Assembly (NCBI GenBank): GCA_900444965.1
Contig: UFRQ01000003.1
Coordinates: forward strand, 2,480,001 to 2,544,000
Reading direction: 5' to 3'
Length of the DNA stretch: 64,000 bases
DNA from: [Actinobacillus] rossii
GTDB taxonomy: Bacteria; Pseudomonadota; Gammaproteobacteria; Enterobacterales; Pasteurellaceae
Each line of letters starts with the position of its first letter. Positions within the stretch are counted from its first letter, which is position 1. The position numbers and the translations under genes are program-made. Of this stretch, positions 50,070-59,004 are shown in pieces. The notes under the pieces are model-generated. The model was not told where the DNA came from. It saw nothing but the letters and a program-made list of their open reading frames with translations, and searched no databases.

Positions 50070-50789
50070 ATGAAAAAAACGTTACTTGCTACGTTGTTAT
50101 TAAGTGCCGCGGTTAGTGCACAAGCTCAAGACATTAAATTTGCCATGGAACCAAGTTATCCGCCATTTGAAATGACAAATGAAAAAGGTGAGATCATTGG
50201 TTTTGATGTGGATGTGGCTAATGCTATTTGTAAAGAAATTCAAGCAAACTGCACTTTCCAAAGCCAACCTTTTGATGGATTAATTCAGGGTTTGAAACAA
50301 AAACGCTTTGATGCCACTATTTCTGGTATGGGAATTACAGAAGCGCGCAAAAAACAAGTGTTATTCAGCGATCCTTATTTTGCCAGCTCAGCAGCATTTA
50401 TTGCTAAAAAAGGAACTGACTTTGCTAACGTTAAAACCATTGGTGTTCAAAATGGGACAACTTATCAAAACTATGTGGCAAAAGAAAAACCTGATTATAC
50501 AATGAAGTCTTATGCATCATACCAAGAAGCGATTTTAGATATTCAAAATGGTCGTATTGATGCAATTTTTGGTGATGTTCCTGTACTCGTTGATATGATC
50601 ACCAAAACACCTGAACTGGCGTTTGTTGGTGAAAAAATTGATAATCCAGCCTATTTTGGTAACGGTTTAGGTATTGCGGCTAATCTTAAAAATCAAGCCT
50701 TAATTGACCAGCTCAATAAAGGTTTAGCCACAATCAAAGCTAACGGGGAATACCAAAAAATTTATGATAAATGGATGACGGTAAAATAA
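50070..50789 (+). CDS. artI: Arginine-type ABC transporter binding protein
   Basis: 239-aa periplasmic solute-binding protein, ArtI/ArtJ type. Signal peptide ...AAVSAQAQD; ligand site blocks [53 protein letters not shown] and [12 protein letters not shown]. It stands alone: no ATPase or permease gene is adjacent. It may feed permeases encoded elsewhere or be a second binding protein. Other polar amino acids are possible ligands. Ends at a USS-pair terminator. Confidence 0.85.
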   Translation: MKKTLLATLLLSAAVSAQAQDIKFAMEPSYPPFEMTNEKGEIIGFDVDVANAICKEIQANCTFQSQPFDGLIQGLKQKRFDATISGMGITEARKKQVLFSDPYFASSAAFIAKKGTDFANVKTIGVQNGTTYQNYVAKEKPDYTMKSYASYQEAILDIQNGRIDAIFGDVPVLVDMITKTPELAFVGEKIDNPAYFGNGLGIAANLKNQALIDQLNKGLATIKANGEYQKIYDKWMTVK

Positions 50790-50800
50790 AACGTTCATAA

Positions 50801-50831
50801 AAAAGACCGCACTTTAAAAGTGCGGTCTTTT
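50801..50831. terminator. Perfect USS-pair terminator artI / glpT
   Basis: AAAAGACCGCACTTT-A-AAAGTGCGGTCTTTT, a perfect 15-base inverted repeat containing two opposed USS cores, between convergent artI and glpT. Works in either direction. Confidence 0.9.
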
Positions 50832-50847
50832 CTTTTCGTGTTTTTAA

Positions 50848-52176
50848 TTACGCTTGGTTTGGTTTATGGAATAATGTGTATGCGATAAATACAAATCCTA
50901 AGAAACAAGAAAGAATTAAAGCATAAAAGCCGCCATCCCAACCATATACGTCAACAAGTTTACCCATTACCCAACCAGCAGATGCTGAACCAAGTAAATA
51001 ACCAAATAACCCAGTTAAGCCAGTTGCCGTACCTGTTGCAACACGTGGCACTAAGTCTGCTGCTTGTAAACCGATCATCATAACAGGACCATAAATTAAG
51101 AAACCAATTGCCACTAAGCAAATATTATCGACTAATGGGTTACCTGCTGGATTTTTCCAGTAAATAACAATCGCAATCAAAACACCAACAAGGAATAATA
51201 ACATCGGTGGTGCGCGGTGACCTTTGAATACTTTATCGCTTAAGTAACCACTTGCAAGCATACCGAAAATACCAGCATATTCATAAAGGAAATACGCCCA
51301 ACTTTGTTTATCTACAGTAAAATGTTTCACTTCTTTTAAGTAAGTTGGTGCCCAGTCAATAATACCGTAACGAATGAAATACACGAATACGTTTGCAATA
51401 GCAATCGCCCACAAGAATTTGTTATGTACAATGTATTTTTTGAAAATATCCATCGATGAAAGCGTATGTGCAGATTCTACTTTTTCAAGAACTGCTTCAC
51501 CTTTCCATTCATCTACTGGCGGTAAACCTTGAGATTCTGGTGTATCACGCATCAAGAAGAACATAACAAATGCAAGTAAAATTGCGATTAATGCAGGCAA
51601 ATAGAAAAGCGATTGCCATGTGCCGAAAATAGCTAAACCTAACAATGCCAATGGACCAATTAATCCCCCACCTAAGTTATGTGAGATATTCCACCAGCTC
51701 CACCAAGCACCACGTTCAGATTTAGAGAACCAGTTTGTCATGGTTTTCGCACCAGGCGGATATCCCATCCCTTGGAACCAACCATTTAACGCACCTAATA
51801 CAATCATAAACGGAATAGAAGCAAGTACACCGGGTACTAAACCAAAAATTAAGCTAACTGCAGCCGAACCCAATAAACCGATAGTAATAAAATATTTTGG
51901 GTTAGAACGGTCAGAGACGTTACCCATAATAAATTTACTAAAACCATAAGCCAGTGATAACGCCACACCGACTGTGCCGAGATCGGCTTTTGTATAGCCA
52001 TATTCATCAATTAAATAAGGAATTGCCAAACTAAAGTTTTTACGAATTAAATAATAGGCTGCATAGCCGATGAATACCCCAGCAAAAACTTGCCAACGTA
52101 ATTTACGATACTCCGCATCAGTACGAGATGAATCGATTCTCGGTACTGGTGCAGAGGCTTTTAGAAATGAAAACAT
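50848..52176 (-). CDS. glpT: Glycerol-3-phosphate:phosphate antiporter
   Basis: Major-facilitator organophosphate:phosphate antiporter, 442 aa, about 12 membrane segments. GlpT-like blocks: YRKLRWQVFAGVFIGYAAYYLIRKNFSLA, SKFIMGNVSDRSNPK, GWFQGMGYPP, NVFVYFIRYGIIDWAPTYLKEVKHF and FLIYGPVMMIGLQA. UhpT is the alternative, but the DWAPTYLKEVKHF and RYGIIDW pattern favours GlpT. A strong CRP site lies 135 bp upstream. Confidence 0.92.
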   Translation of the reverse strand: MFSFLKASAPVPRIDSSRTDAEYRKLRWQVFAGVFIGYAAYYLIRKNFSLAIPYLIDEYGYTKADLGTVGVALSLAYGFSKFIMGNVSDRSNPKYFITIGLLGSAAVSLIFGLVPGVLASIPFMIVLGALNGWFQGMGYPPGAKTMTNWFSKSERGAWWSWWNISHNLGGGLIGPLALLGLAIFGTWQSLFYLPALIAILLAFVMFFLMRDTPESQGLPPVDEWKGEAVLEKVESAHTLSSMDIFKKYIVHNKFLWAIAIANVFVYFIRYGIIDWAPTYLKEVKHFTVDKQSWAYFLYEYAGIFGMLASGYLSDKVFKGHRAPPMLLFLVGVLIAIVIYWKNPAGNPLVDNICLVAIGFLIYGPVMMIGLQAADLVPRVATGTATGLTGLFGYLLGSASAGWVMGKLVDVYGWDGGFYALILSCFLGFVFIAYTLFHKPNQA

Positions 52177-52310
52177 TCAAATATACTCCTAGTTTGATTA
52201 TAAAAATAACGATACGCTTAATAACTTATCCTGTAAGAATAAGTCTGTAACGTTTCAGCATCAATTCTACACAATATGGGGTAGTGCGTAAACACTATAT
52301 ATTTAAATTT

Positions 52311-52326
52311 TGTGACATATATCACA
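52311..52326. promoter_or_regulatory. CRP-binding site between glpT and gloA
   Basis: TGTGACATATATCACA: both half-sites match TGTGA-N6-TCACA exactly. It is embedded between two ATATATTTAAAT direct repeats. Likely controls glpT (catabolite-sensitive carbon uptake), gloA, or both. Confidence 0.8.
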
Positions 52327-52393
52327 GACTTCTTATATATTTAAATCTGTGGCATAATTGACCGCACTTTTATCAAATCTTATGGAGAACAAA

Positions 52394-52801
52394 ATGCGAA
52401 TTTTACACACCATGCTCCGTGTTGGAAATTTAGAACGTTCAATTAAATTTTATCAAGATGTATTAGGTATGCGCCTATTACGTTCTAGCGAAAACCCAGT
52501 GTATAAATATTCTTTAGCCTTTATGGGATATGATGATGAAGATAAATCTGCGGTAATTGAATTAACATATAACTGGGACGTCACTGAATACGAACTTGGC
52601 ACGGCTTATGGTCATATTGCCATTGGGGTCGATAATATTTATGCCACTTGCGAGGCGGTAAAAGCCAATGGCGGTAAAGTAACACGAGAAGCGGGTCCTG
52701 TTAAAGGCGGCACGACATTAATCGCTTTTGTGGAAGATCCTGACGGTTATAAAATTGAGTTTATCGAAAATAAACATGCAAAAGCAGCATTAGGTAACTA
52801 A
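52394..52801 (+). CDS. gloA: Glyoxalase I (lactoylglutathione lyase)
   Basis: 135 aa from the ATG at 52394 with TGGAG upstream. Twelve open codons before it were excluded. Metal ligands of the Ni-type enzyme: His in RILHTMLRV, Glu in [10 protein letters not shown], His in [10 protein letters not shown] and Glu in YKIEFIE. Detoxifies methylglyoxal, fitting its place opposite glpT, since triose phosphates are the source. Stop is followed at 4 bp by rnt. Confidence 0.96.
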   Translation: MRILHTMLRVGNLERSIKFYQDVLGMRLLRSSENPVYKYSLAFMGYDDEDKSAVIELTYNWDVTEYELGTAYGHIAIGVDNIYATCEAVKANGGKVTREAGPVKGGTTLIAFVEDPDGYKIEFIENKHAKAALGN

Positions 52802-52804
52802 GTC

Positions 52805-53470
52805 GTGGCTGAAACAACAGAAACGGTAGATTATAATCTGCTAAAGAATCGTTTTCGTGGTTATTATCCTGTAGTCATCGATGTGGAAACTGCGGGGTTA
52901 AACTGCCATACCGATGGCTTGCTTGAGCTTGCTGCAATTACGTTAAAAATGGATGAACACGGCAATTTAATGCCCGATCAGACTTACCATTGCCACATTA
53001 AACCTTTTGACGGGGCTTGTATTAACCCTGAGTCTATGAAAATTAATGGTATTGATTTGAATAATCCCCTACGTCAAGAAATTGCGATTTCTGAACTTGA
53101 TGCCATAACAGGGTTATTTCAGATGGTACGCCGTGGACAAAAAGACGCGGGTTGCCAACGTTCCATTATCGTGGCGCATAACGCAGCCTTTGACCAAGGT
53201 TTTGTTATGGCTGCCGCTGAACGCACTGGGGTGAAACGTAATCCATTTCACCCTTTCGGTAGTTTTGATACCGCCAGTTTAAGTGGTTTAATGTTCGGAC
53301 AAACGGTATTAATAAAAGCCTGTCAAGCGGCTAAAATCCCTTTTGATGGTAAACAAGCCCATTCTGCACTCTATGACACAGAGCGAACAGCCGAACTTTT
53401 TTGTTATATGGTTAATCATTTAAAAGCATTGGGTGGGTTTCCACACATTGCAAAACAGGAAGAAAATTAA
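52805..53470 (+). CDS. rnt: Ribonuclease T
   Basis: DEDDh 3'-5' exoribonuclease that trims tRNA and rRNA 3' ends. 221 aa, GTG start at 52805. Exo motifs: [10 protein letters not shown] (D, E), [12 protein letters not shown] (D), and [14 protein letters not shown] (H...D). Basic patch [12 protein letters not shown] at the N terminus. Couples to gloA by a 3-bp gap, the order known in Haemophilus. Confidence 0.97.
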   Translation: MAETTETVDYNLLKNRFRGYYPVVIDVETAGLNCHTDGLLELAAITLKMDEHGNLMPDQTYHCHIKPFDGACINPESMKINGIDLNNPLRQEIAISELDAITGLFQMVRRGQKDAGCQRSIIVAHNAAFDQGFVMAAAERTGVKRNPFHPFGSFDTASLSGLMFGQTVLIKACQAAKIPFDGKQAHSALYDTERTAELFCYMVNHLKALGGFPHIAKQEEN

Positions 53471-53523
53471 CCGCACTTTATAAACATATGCAATATAAAA
53501 TTAACATAAACTAAGGAAAATCT

Positions 53524-54879
53524 ATGCTAACCAATCCAGTTGTCATATCAATTATTGCGCTACTTGCTTTGAGCTTGTTGCGTATTAATGTCGTCATTGC
53601 CTTGATTATTTCAGCGTTAATCGCTGGTTTAGTAGGCAACTTAGGTCTTTCTGAAACCATCAAAGTTTTCACAGGTGGTTTAGGTGGTGGGGCTGAAGTG
53701 GCTATGAACTACGCTATTCTCGGCGCCTTTGCGGTAGCGATTTCAAAATCTGGCATTACTGATTTACTTGCTTATAAAGTGATCAAACGTTTAGGTAAAA
53801 CACCAACAGGGAAATCTGTAGCCGGCTTTAAATACTTTATTTTAGCTGTCTTAGTTGCATTCTCAATTTCATCACAAAATTTGCTTCCTGTGCATATTGC
53901 GTTTATTCCGATCGTCGTGCCACCATTATTAAGCATCCTTAACCGTTTAAAAATTGACCGTCGTGCAGTAGCTTGTGTGTTAACTTTTGGTTTAACCGCA
54001 ACCTATATGTACTTGCCAGTTGGCTTTGGTAAAATCTTTATCGAAAGTGTTTTAATGAAAAATATTAACGAAGCTGGGGCAACATTAGGATTACAAACTA
54101 CTGTCAGTGAAATTTCCGTAGCAATGACCATTCCTGTTATCGGCATGGCGTTAGGCTTATTAACTGCAGTTTTCTTCACGTATCGCAAGCCGCGTGAATA
54201 TATTGTTCACACAGCAGAACCTACTACAGCAGAAATTGAACAACATATTGCCAATATCAAACCTTTCCACATTTGGGTAAGTATTGCATCTATTTTTGCC
54301 ACCTTTGCTTTACAGTTATTCACCAGCTCAACAATTATTGCGGGTTTAGCCGGTTTAATTATTTTCGGGGTTTGTGGTATTTTCCGCTTAAAAGAAAGTA
54401 ATGATATCTTTCAACAAGGTTTACGCCTAATGGCAATGATTGGTTTTGTGATGATTGCCGCATCAGGTTTTGCCGCCGTCATCAAAGCGACTGGTGGTGT
54501 AGAGGCGCTTGTTCAAACTTTCAGCCAAGGCTTAGGTGAAAACAATAAAGGTTTAGCGGCATTCTTAATGTTGCTTGTAGGTTTATTTATTACGATGGGC
54601 ATCGGCTCGTCATTTTCAACTGTGCCAATTATTACGTCGATCTATGTGCCACTTTGCTTAGCTGTAGGTTTTTCACCACTGGCAACTGTCTCTATTGTAG
54701 GGGTAGCAGCGGCTTTGGGCGATGCGGGTTCACCAGCCTCTGACTCAACCTTAGGCCCAACTTCTGGTTTAAACGCAGACGGTAAACACGATCACATTTG
54801 GGACAGTGTAGTGCCAACTTTTATTCACTATAACATTCCGTTACTTGTGTTTGGTTGGATTGCTGCCATGACGTTATAA
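53524..54879 (+). CDS. Na+/H+ antiporter-family transporter
   Basis: 451 aa with about 11-12 membrane helices; matches the uncharacterised Haemophilus transporter class (HI0325-like) assigned to Na+/H+ antiporters. Typical stretches: GGLGGGAEVAMNYAILGAFAVAISKSG, FSISSQNLLPVHIAFIPIVVPPLL and the C-terminal GVAAALGDAGSPASDSTLGPTSGLN. Substrate is unproven; a tripeptide or amino-acid antiport role is possible for relatives. Confidence 0.85.
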   Translation: MLTNPVVISIIALLALSLLRINVVIALIISALIAGLVGNLGLSETIKVFTGGLGGGAEVAMNYAILGAFAVAISKSGITDLLAYKVIKRLGKTPTGKSVAGFKYFILAVLVAFSISSQNLLPVHIAFIPIVVPPLLSILNRLKIDRRAVACVLTFGLTATYMYLPVGFGKIFIESVLMKNINEAGATLGLQTTVSEISVAMTIPVIGMALGLLTAVFFTYRKPREYIVHTAEPTTAEIEQHIANIKPFHIWVSIASIFATFALQLFTSSTIIAGLAGLIIFGVCGIFRLKESNDIFQQGLRLMAMIGFVMIAASGFAAVIKATGGVEALVQTFSQGLGENNKGLAAFLMLLVGLFITMGIGSSFSTVPIITSIYVPLCLAVGFSPLATVSIVGVAAALGDAGSPASDSTLGPTSGLNADGKHDHIWDSVVPTFIHYNIPLLVFGWIAAMTL

Positions 54880-54887
54880 TTTACATT

Positions 54888-54904
54888 CCCCCACTCGTTG
54901 GGGG
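54888..54904 (+). terminator. Terminator after the transporter
   Basis: CCCCCA-CTCG-TTGGGGG hairpin followed by ATTTTATT, nine bases past the stop. Confidence 0.7.
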
Positions 54905-54924
54905 ATTTTATTACATGAAAAACT

Positions 54925-55500
54925 ATGCAAAATCGCACCGCACTTTTAACTCAACTCGCACAAGCTGTTGAACAATTGCAAGCAAATTATCACCCGCAAA
55001 AGCGCAACATTGTTTACACCAAGTTTGACCCTATGCTGTTTAGTGAAAACTTTCAGCCACTGGAATTTTATTTTAATGAATTGAATTACACCCTCTTTCA
55101 ACTTCGTCAATTCGGCGAGAATGATCTTGCACAAACAGCTTTCTTTAGTGAAAAACTCTTAGCACAATGCACCGCCTTATCGGATGCATTGAATAAACCA
55201 AGCTATCAAGAATTACAAAGTGCGGTCAATTTTCAGCCTAAATTAAATGCACGCGAACAACGAAGACAAGCATTAGAACAACTTCCGCCACGAGAACGTT
55301 TAAATAAATATTATGATGCTCTCAAAGCACTAAATGACAAACTTAATGAACAAAAAGATCAATTAAAGCAATCACAATCGGATTCAGAAAAAGTACATTA
55401 TGAAAATTTGATTGTCCAGACACGAGCCCGCCGCCAACGTTGTTTAGACGCTATTGATCTATTGGAAGAATATCTCGCATTTAAAGATGCACAAGAATAG
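54925..55500 (+). CDS. priC: Primosomal replication protein N'' (PriC)
   Basis: 191 aa, all-helical PriC family used in replication restart. Seen: LLTQLAQAVEQLQ, DPMLFSENFQPLEFYFNELNYTLFQLRQF and the C-terminal LPPRERLNKYYDALKALNDKL with basic ARRQRCLDAIDLLEEYLA. Highly charged with coiled-coil character. ATG at 54925; a USS overlaps the first codons. Confidence 0.9.
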   Translation: MQNRTALLTQLAQAVEQLQANYHPQKRNIVYTKFDPMLFSENFQPLEFYFNELNYTLFQLRQFGENDLAQTAFFSEKLLAQCTALSDALNKPSYQELQSAVNFQPKLNAREQRRQALEQLPPRERLNKYYDALKALNDKLNEQKDQLKQSQSDSEKVHYENLIVQTRARRQRCLDAIDLLEEYLAFKDAQE

Positions 55501-55567
55501 CCCCGTAGTAAAAAAACTGTTAAAATGCGCTCGCTTGTTTTTTGTTCGGTCTCGTTTGGTATTATTT

Positions 55568-56446
55568 ATGCTAAAAAAACTCCTTCTTACATTTATCTTA
55601 TTTCCAACGGCTGCGATAGCACAATCTTATGTAGTATATGATTTTACGCATGATCGCGTACTAGAAAGTCGCTCACCCAATATGGTGCAGCCTATCGCAT
55701 CAGTCACTAAATTAATGACCGCCAATGTCTTTTTGGAAAATAACAAAAATGCAAACTGTACCCAATCTATTACTGAAGATGATACCGATTACATAAAAGG
55801 TACAAGCACCAAACTACCTAGATACACGCCAATGTCTTGCAACGAGTTACTTAAAGCGATGCTTGTCCATTCAGATAATTACGCCGCACACGCGCTTTCT
55901 CGTTCAGCGGGGATGAGCCGTATGCAATTTATTCAAAAAATGAACGAAAAAGCCCGTGAACTAGGCATGACATCTACACGTTTTAGCGACAGCTCTGGCT
56001 TATCAAGCGCCAATGTATCAAGTGTTATGGATTTAGTTAAACTGGCCAAATATTTACTTGGAAAACCACAAATTCAAGCCTTATCTAATACGTCGGCTAC
56101 CTATGTTCGAGCCGGACGGCACAATGTGTTTGTGAAAAATACCAATAAATTAGTCCGAGAAGAAATGTTTGCCGCTGCAATTAACAAAACAGGATATATT
56201 CGCGAATCAGGCTATAACTTAGTTTTTGTCAATAAGAAACAATGTCATAACAATACGATCGGTGTCATTAGTTTGAATAACGCCAGCTCCGCCTATCGTT
56301 CAAGTTTTACTAAAAGTAAACTTGAACAATATGGTTGTCCGGCGCTAAATGATCATGAACTTTATGCATCTGCGGATGATGCCTTGTATGAAGAAGGTTA
56401 TGATGAAGCTGGATTTGATCAATTAATACAACGTGTAGCGAATTAA
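55568..56446 (+). CDS. pbpG: D-alanyl-D-alanine endopeptidase (PBP7-like)
   Basis: 292 aa from the ATG at 55568 with signal peptide MLKKLLLTFILFPTAAIAQ. A 38-codon extension into priC was excluded. Serine-protease PBP motifs: SVTK (S-x-x-K) near residue 44, SDN near 103 and NKTG (K-T-G) near 208. Class C low-molecular-weight PBP that cuts peptidoglycan cross-links. The C-terminal YASADDALYEEGYDEAGFD is acidic. Followed by a USS-type terminator and then an IS. Confidence 0.93.
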   Translation: MLKKLLLTFILFPTAAIAQSYVVYDFTHDRVLESRSPNMVQPIASVTKLMTANVFLENNKNANCTQSITEDDTDYIKGTSTKLPRYTPMSCNELLKAMLVHSDNYAAHALSRSAGMSRMQFIQKMNEKARELGMTSTRFSDSSGLSSANVSSVMDLVKLAKYLLGKPQIQALSNTSATYVRAGRHNVFVKNTNKLVREEMFAAAINKTGYIRESGYNLVFVNKKQCHNNTIGVISLNNASSAYRSSFTKSKLEQYGCPALNDHELYASADDALYEEGYDEAGFDQLIQRVAN

Positions 56447-56453
56447 TAAAATA

Positions 56454-56484
56454 AAAAGTGCGGTAAAAAAATACCGCATTTTTT
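56454..56484 (+). terminator. USS-type terminator after pbpG
   Basis: AAAAGTGCGGTA / TACCGCATTTTTTT hairpin with poly-T. One arm keeps a USS core, the other has lost it (ACCGCATT). The IS right end adjoins its T run. Confidence 0.75.
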
Positions 56485-57686
56485 TGTAGAAGATCAAACC
56501 TAATCTGACAGTCCCCGTTTAGAATTACCGTGTCTGTCAGATTAATTTGAGCTTAAATTCTTTTCTGCCCAAATCCCTTTTCCATCAAGTAATGTTGCCA
56601 TCGGAGTTCTGCCACAGCACATTTTTCCTTGATGTGTTCGATGGTGATTATAATACATTAACCACTCATCTAAATCAGCTTGTAATGTCGCTAAATCCGT
56701 ATATATTTTCTTCCTAAATGCGACTTGGTAAAATTCTTGTAAGATAGTCTTATGAAAACGTTCACAGATACCATTCGTCTGTGGATGCTTCACTTTCGTT
56801 TTAGTATGCTCTATGTCATTTATCGCTAAATAAAGCTCATAATCGTGATTTTCCACTTTGCCACAATATTCACTGCCACGGTCGGTGAGAATACGCAACA
56901 TCGGTAATCCTTGGGCTTCAAAGAACGGCAGGACTTTATCATTGAGCATATCTGCAGCGGCAATTGCGGTTTTCATTGTGTAGAGCTTTGCAAAAGCAAC
57001 CTTGCTATAAGTATCAACAAATGTTTGCTGATAAATGCGTCCAACACCTTTTAAATTACCTACATAAAAGGTATCTTGTGAACCTAAATAGCCCGGATGA
57101 GCGGTTTCAATTTCTCCACTCGATATATCATCCTCTTTCTTACGTTCCAAGGCTTGGACTTGACTTTCATTTAGAATAATGCCTTTCTCAGCTACTTCTT
57201 TCTCTAGTGCATTTAAACGCTGTTTAAAGTTAGCAAGATTATGACGTAGCCAAATGGAACGAACACCACCAGCTGAAACAAACACACCTTGCTTGCGAAG
57301 TTCGTTACTCACTCGAACTTGTCCGTAAGCTGGAAAATCTAGAGCAAATTTTACAACAGCTTGCTCAATGTGCTCGTCTACTCGATTTTTGATATTCGGT
57401 ACCCGACGAGTTTGATTAAGTAATGCTTCAACACCACCTTGCTCTACGGCTTGTTGATAGCGATAGAATGTATCTCGGCTCATTCCCATCGCTTTACAAG
57501 CTTGAGAAATGTTTCCGAGTTCTTCTGCTAAATTGAGTAAACCAGTCTTGTGTTTAATGAGCGGATTGTAAGTAATAAAACATGAGAGTTTCCTTTTTTG
57601 TTTAGATTGAATTTTAAACACTCATATTCTAAACGGGAAACTCTCATTTTTATAATGATTTGTCAGATCAAGTCTGATCTTCTACA
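56485..57686. mobile_element. IS481-type insertion sequence, ~1.2 kb
   Basis: Terminal inverted repeats of about 26 bp: left TGTAGAAGATCAAACCTAATCTGACA at 56485 and right, read inward, TGTAGAAGATCAGACTTGATCTGACA ending at 57686 (3 mismatches). A further shared GTTTAGAAT lies inside both ends. One transposase gene fills it. I see no clear target duplication (TTTTT at left, AATCA at right), which suggests a deletion or rearrangement next to the element. Confidence 0.85.
56542..57621 (-). CDS. IS481-family DDE transposase
   Basis: 359 aa, GTG start at 57621. N-terminal helix-turn-helix (LAEELGNISQACKAMGMSRDTFYRYQQAVEQGG), a second winged region (YGQVRVSNELRKQGVFVS), then the rve core with catalytic Asp in TFVDTYSKVAFAKLY, Asp in LRILTDRGSEYCG and Glu in QTNGICERFHKTIL; C-terminal YNHHRTHQGKMCCGRTP. 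Full length with both IS ends, so it may be active. Confidence 0.93.
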   Translation of the reverse strand: MFKIQSKQKRKLSCFITYNPLIKHKTGLLNLAEELGNISQACKAMGMSRDTFYRYQQAVEQGGVEALLNQTRRVPNIKNRVDEHIEQAVVKFALDFPAYGQVRVSNELRKQGVFVSAGGVRSIWLRHNLANFKQRLNALEKEVAEKGIILNESQVQALERKKEDDISSGEIETAHPGYLGSQDTFYVGNLKGVGRIYQQTFVDTYSKVAFAKLYTMKTAIAAADMLNDKVLPFFEAQGLPMLRILTDRGSEYCGKVENHDYELYLAINDIEHTKTKVKHPQTNGICERFHKTILQEFYQVAFRKKIYTDLATLQADLDEWLMYYNHHRTHQGKMCCGRTPMATLLDGKGIWAEKNLSSN

Positions 57687-57690
57687 AATC

Positions 57691-57753
57691 ATCACCATAT
57701 AAAATTGCACTGGCCACTTTCTCTTAAGAAAAAGATATTACTAATATTCTCAT
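57691..57753 (-). pseudogene. Relic of a seventh immunity-lipoprotein gene start
   Basis: Upstream of an ATG at 57753 the leader GGAGTAAGGTAAAAATG nearly equals that of the lipoprotein gene at 58182 (GGAGTAAGGTAAAATG). The frame reads MRILVISFS then stops, against MKILSIVSFVFLLSGC in the neighbour. With a shift, remnants like SAILYGDD follow before the IS end at 57686. Probably cut by the IS or an associated deletion. Confidence 0.45.
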
Positions 57754-57792
57754 TTTTACCTTACTCCAACATAGGTTTCCGCTAATTTATTT

Positions 57793-58182
57793 TTACTCAT
57801 TACAGATACCTTTGTCTGTTTTAGAATTTTTCCTACCACATTCAGCATTCGAAAAGTAAATATATCCTTTGTTTTTCATGCAACTTCTAAAATCTTCTAC
57901 TACTTGTAAAATACTTTTACCATTTTTATCTCTTGATCCTTTAATCCCATAATCTATTGGGTCATCTTTGCTAAAAAAGCCCCCACAACTTTCAATATCT
58001 TTTCTGCGCTGAACTGCATTTGTTTTCCCTAAACTATACGGTTTCTGATAACGTGCTATAGATGGATAGACTTCACCAAAACATTGAGTTGAAGTTAATC
58101 CATAAATACAGTCATCTTTCGATGAATAAATAAAACACCCACTCAGAAGAAAGACGAAAGAAACTATTGATAATATTTTCAT
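57793..58182 (-). CDS. Putative immunity lipoprotein F
   Basis: 129 aa. Lipobox FLLSGC (Cys 16). Family features seen in all six local lipoproteins: IARYQKPYSLGKTNAVQRRKDIESCG, a C-terminal FRSCMKNKGYIYFSN, ECG and a final DKGICNE. Seven or so Cys, likely disulfide-bonded in the periplasm. Starts one base after the stop of the toxin relic at 58184. Role as toxin immunity is inferred from position and family polymorphism. No database family recognised. Confidence 0.75.
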   Translation of the reverse strand: MKILSIVSFVFLLSGCFIYSSKDDCIYGLTSTQCFGEVYPSIARYQKPYSLGKTNAVQRRKDIESCGGFFSKDDPIDYGIKGSRDKNGKSILQVVEDFRSCMKNKGYIYFSNAECGRKNSKTDKGICNE

Positions 58183-58183
58183 T

Positions 58184-58438
58184 TTACCTTACTCCAAATA
58201 AGAGGAATCTAATTTCTAACGGTAAAAGGATAGGAAGACTGCCGACAAGATCTTGTTGGTGGTTTTCAATTCGAATTGAGCCTTCCGAACTCTCACGTTG
58301 CTTACCTGTTTGCAATTCGCTCAGTACTTCATCTGCATGAGTAACATTTGCAGCAGGAAACATATAGTCTGAACTCAACCATTGATTTCTAATTACAAAA
58401 TCCCGTTGGTTTAGCTTTGGTTCCACAATCCATTTCAA
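58184..58438 (-). pseudogene. CdiA-type toxin cassette relic
   Basis: Open frame that begins inside lipoprotein E's 3' end and reads ...NQWLSSDYMF (a FhaB/CdiA-type segment identical to the start of the 60308-62167 module), then a short unrelated stretch, then a toxin-tail-like end GSLPILLPLEIRFLLFGVR. Only ~85 codons remain, so almost all of the module is deleted. Its first codon would be TTG and it is unlikely to be expressed as a product. Confidence 0.6.
58358..58438. repeat. 81-bp repeat, copy of 62087-62167
   Basis: Identical by inspection to 62087-62167. It spans the last codons of lipoprotein E or A and, in another frame, the NQWLSSDYMF segment. A probable recombination joint of the cassette array. 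Confidence 0.85.
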
Positions 58439-58805
58439 TGTAACCTTTAGATTTTAAACAAGTTTCTAATTTTTTCATTTTTAATTTTTTATCTTCTAAG
58501 TCTTCGCAAAAATCGACTACCCAATGATATTTATCATAACATTGCTGTTTTGATAATCTTTTACCCTTTATTTGAATAACTATATGCCAATGAGGATTAT
58601 CTAAATCAACCTCTCTGCTAATTCCGCAATTATAAAAAGCCTCCTTACGTAGAAACTTATCGGTTCTTCCTACCGTCTCTTTATATTGAAATGCTTGAAC
58701 ATCTGACATATCGGTAAAATCATCTTTTGTTACACATGATACTACTGAAAAACAGCCACATCCTGTCAGCAAAGTTATTAATAAGCCCACAATTATATAT
58801 TTCAT
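58389..58805 (-). CDS. Putative immunity lipoprotein E (mosaic)
   Basis: 138 aa. First ~42 residues (MKYIIVGLLITLLTGCGCFS... to QAFQYK) and last ~15 (EMDCGTKAKPTGFCN) are identical to lipoprotein A at 62118. The middle ~80 residues diverge (ETVGRTDKFLRKEAFYNCGISREVDLDNPHW... against NTIGHTNHTKRKEAFYACGISKHSDLDDPIW...). Lipobox LLTGC. Preceded by a 62-codon toxin tail identical to that of the edge toxin. Looks like an immunity allele with swapped specificity core. Confidence 0.78.
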   Translation of the reverse strand: MKYIIVGLLITLLTGCGCFSVVSCVTKDDFTDMSDVQAFQYKETVGRTDKFLRKEAFYNCGISREVDLDNPHWHIVIQIKGKRLSKQQCYDKYHWVVDFCEDLEDKKLKMKKLETCLKSKGYIEMDCGTKAKPTGFCN

Positions 58806-59004
58806 ATATTTCTCCTTAATGGCTTAAAATAAATTCAAATAACTCAGGACTTAGTAATTCAGCCCCAGCAAATGGAGTTGCTAATGGTATAGCCAAAATA
58901 GTTGTTACTTCAGCTCCTGTGCTAGCGACAGTACCTTTACCTCGTCTAGTATTACCATCTGAGTCATAGAAGAATGGTAATTGCCCACCAATAAAATCAT
59001 GACT
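58680..59004. repeat. 325-bp repeat, copy of 62406-62730
   Basis: Identical by inspection to 62406-62730. It covers the last ~62 codons of the toxin, the toxin-immunity gap and the first ~42 codons of the lipoprotein. Sequence differs immediately outside on both sides. Confidence 0.88.
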
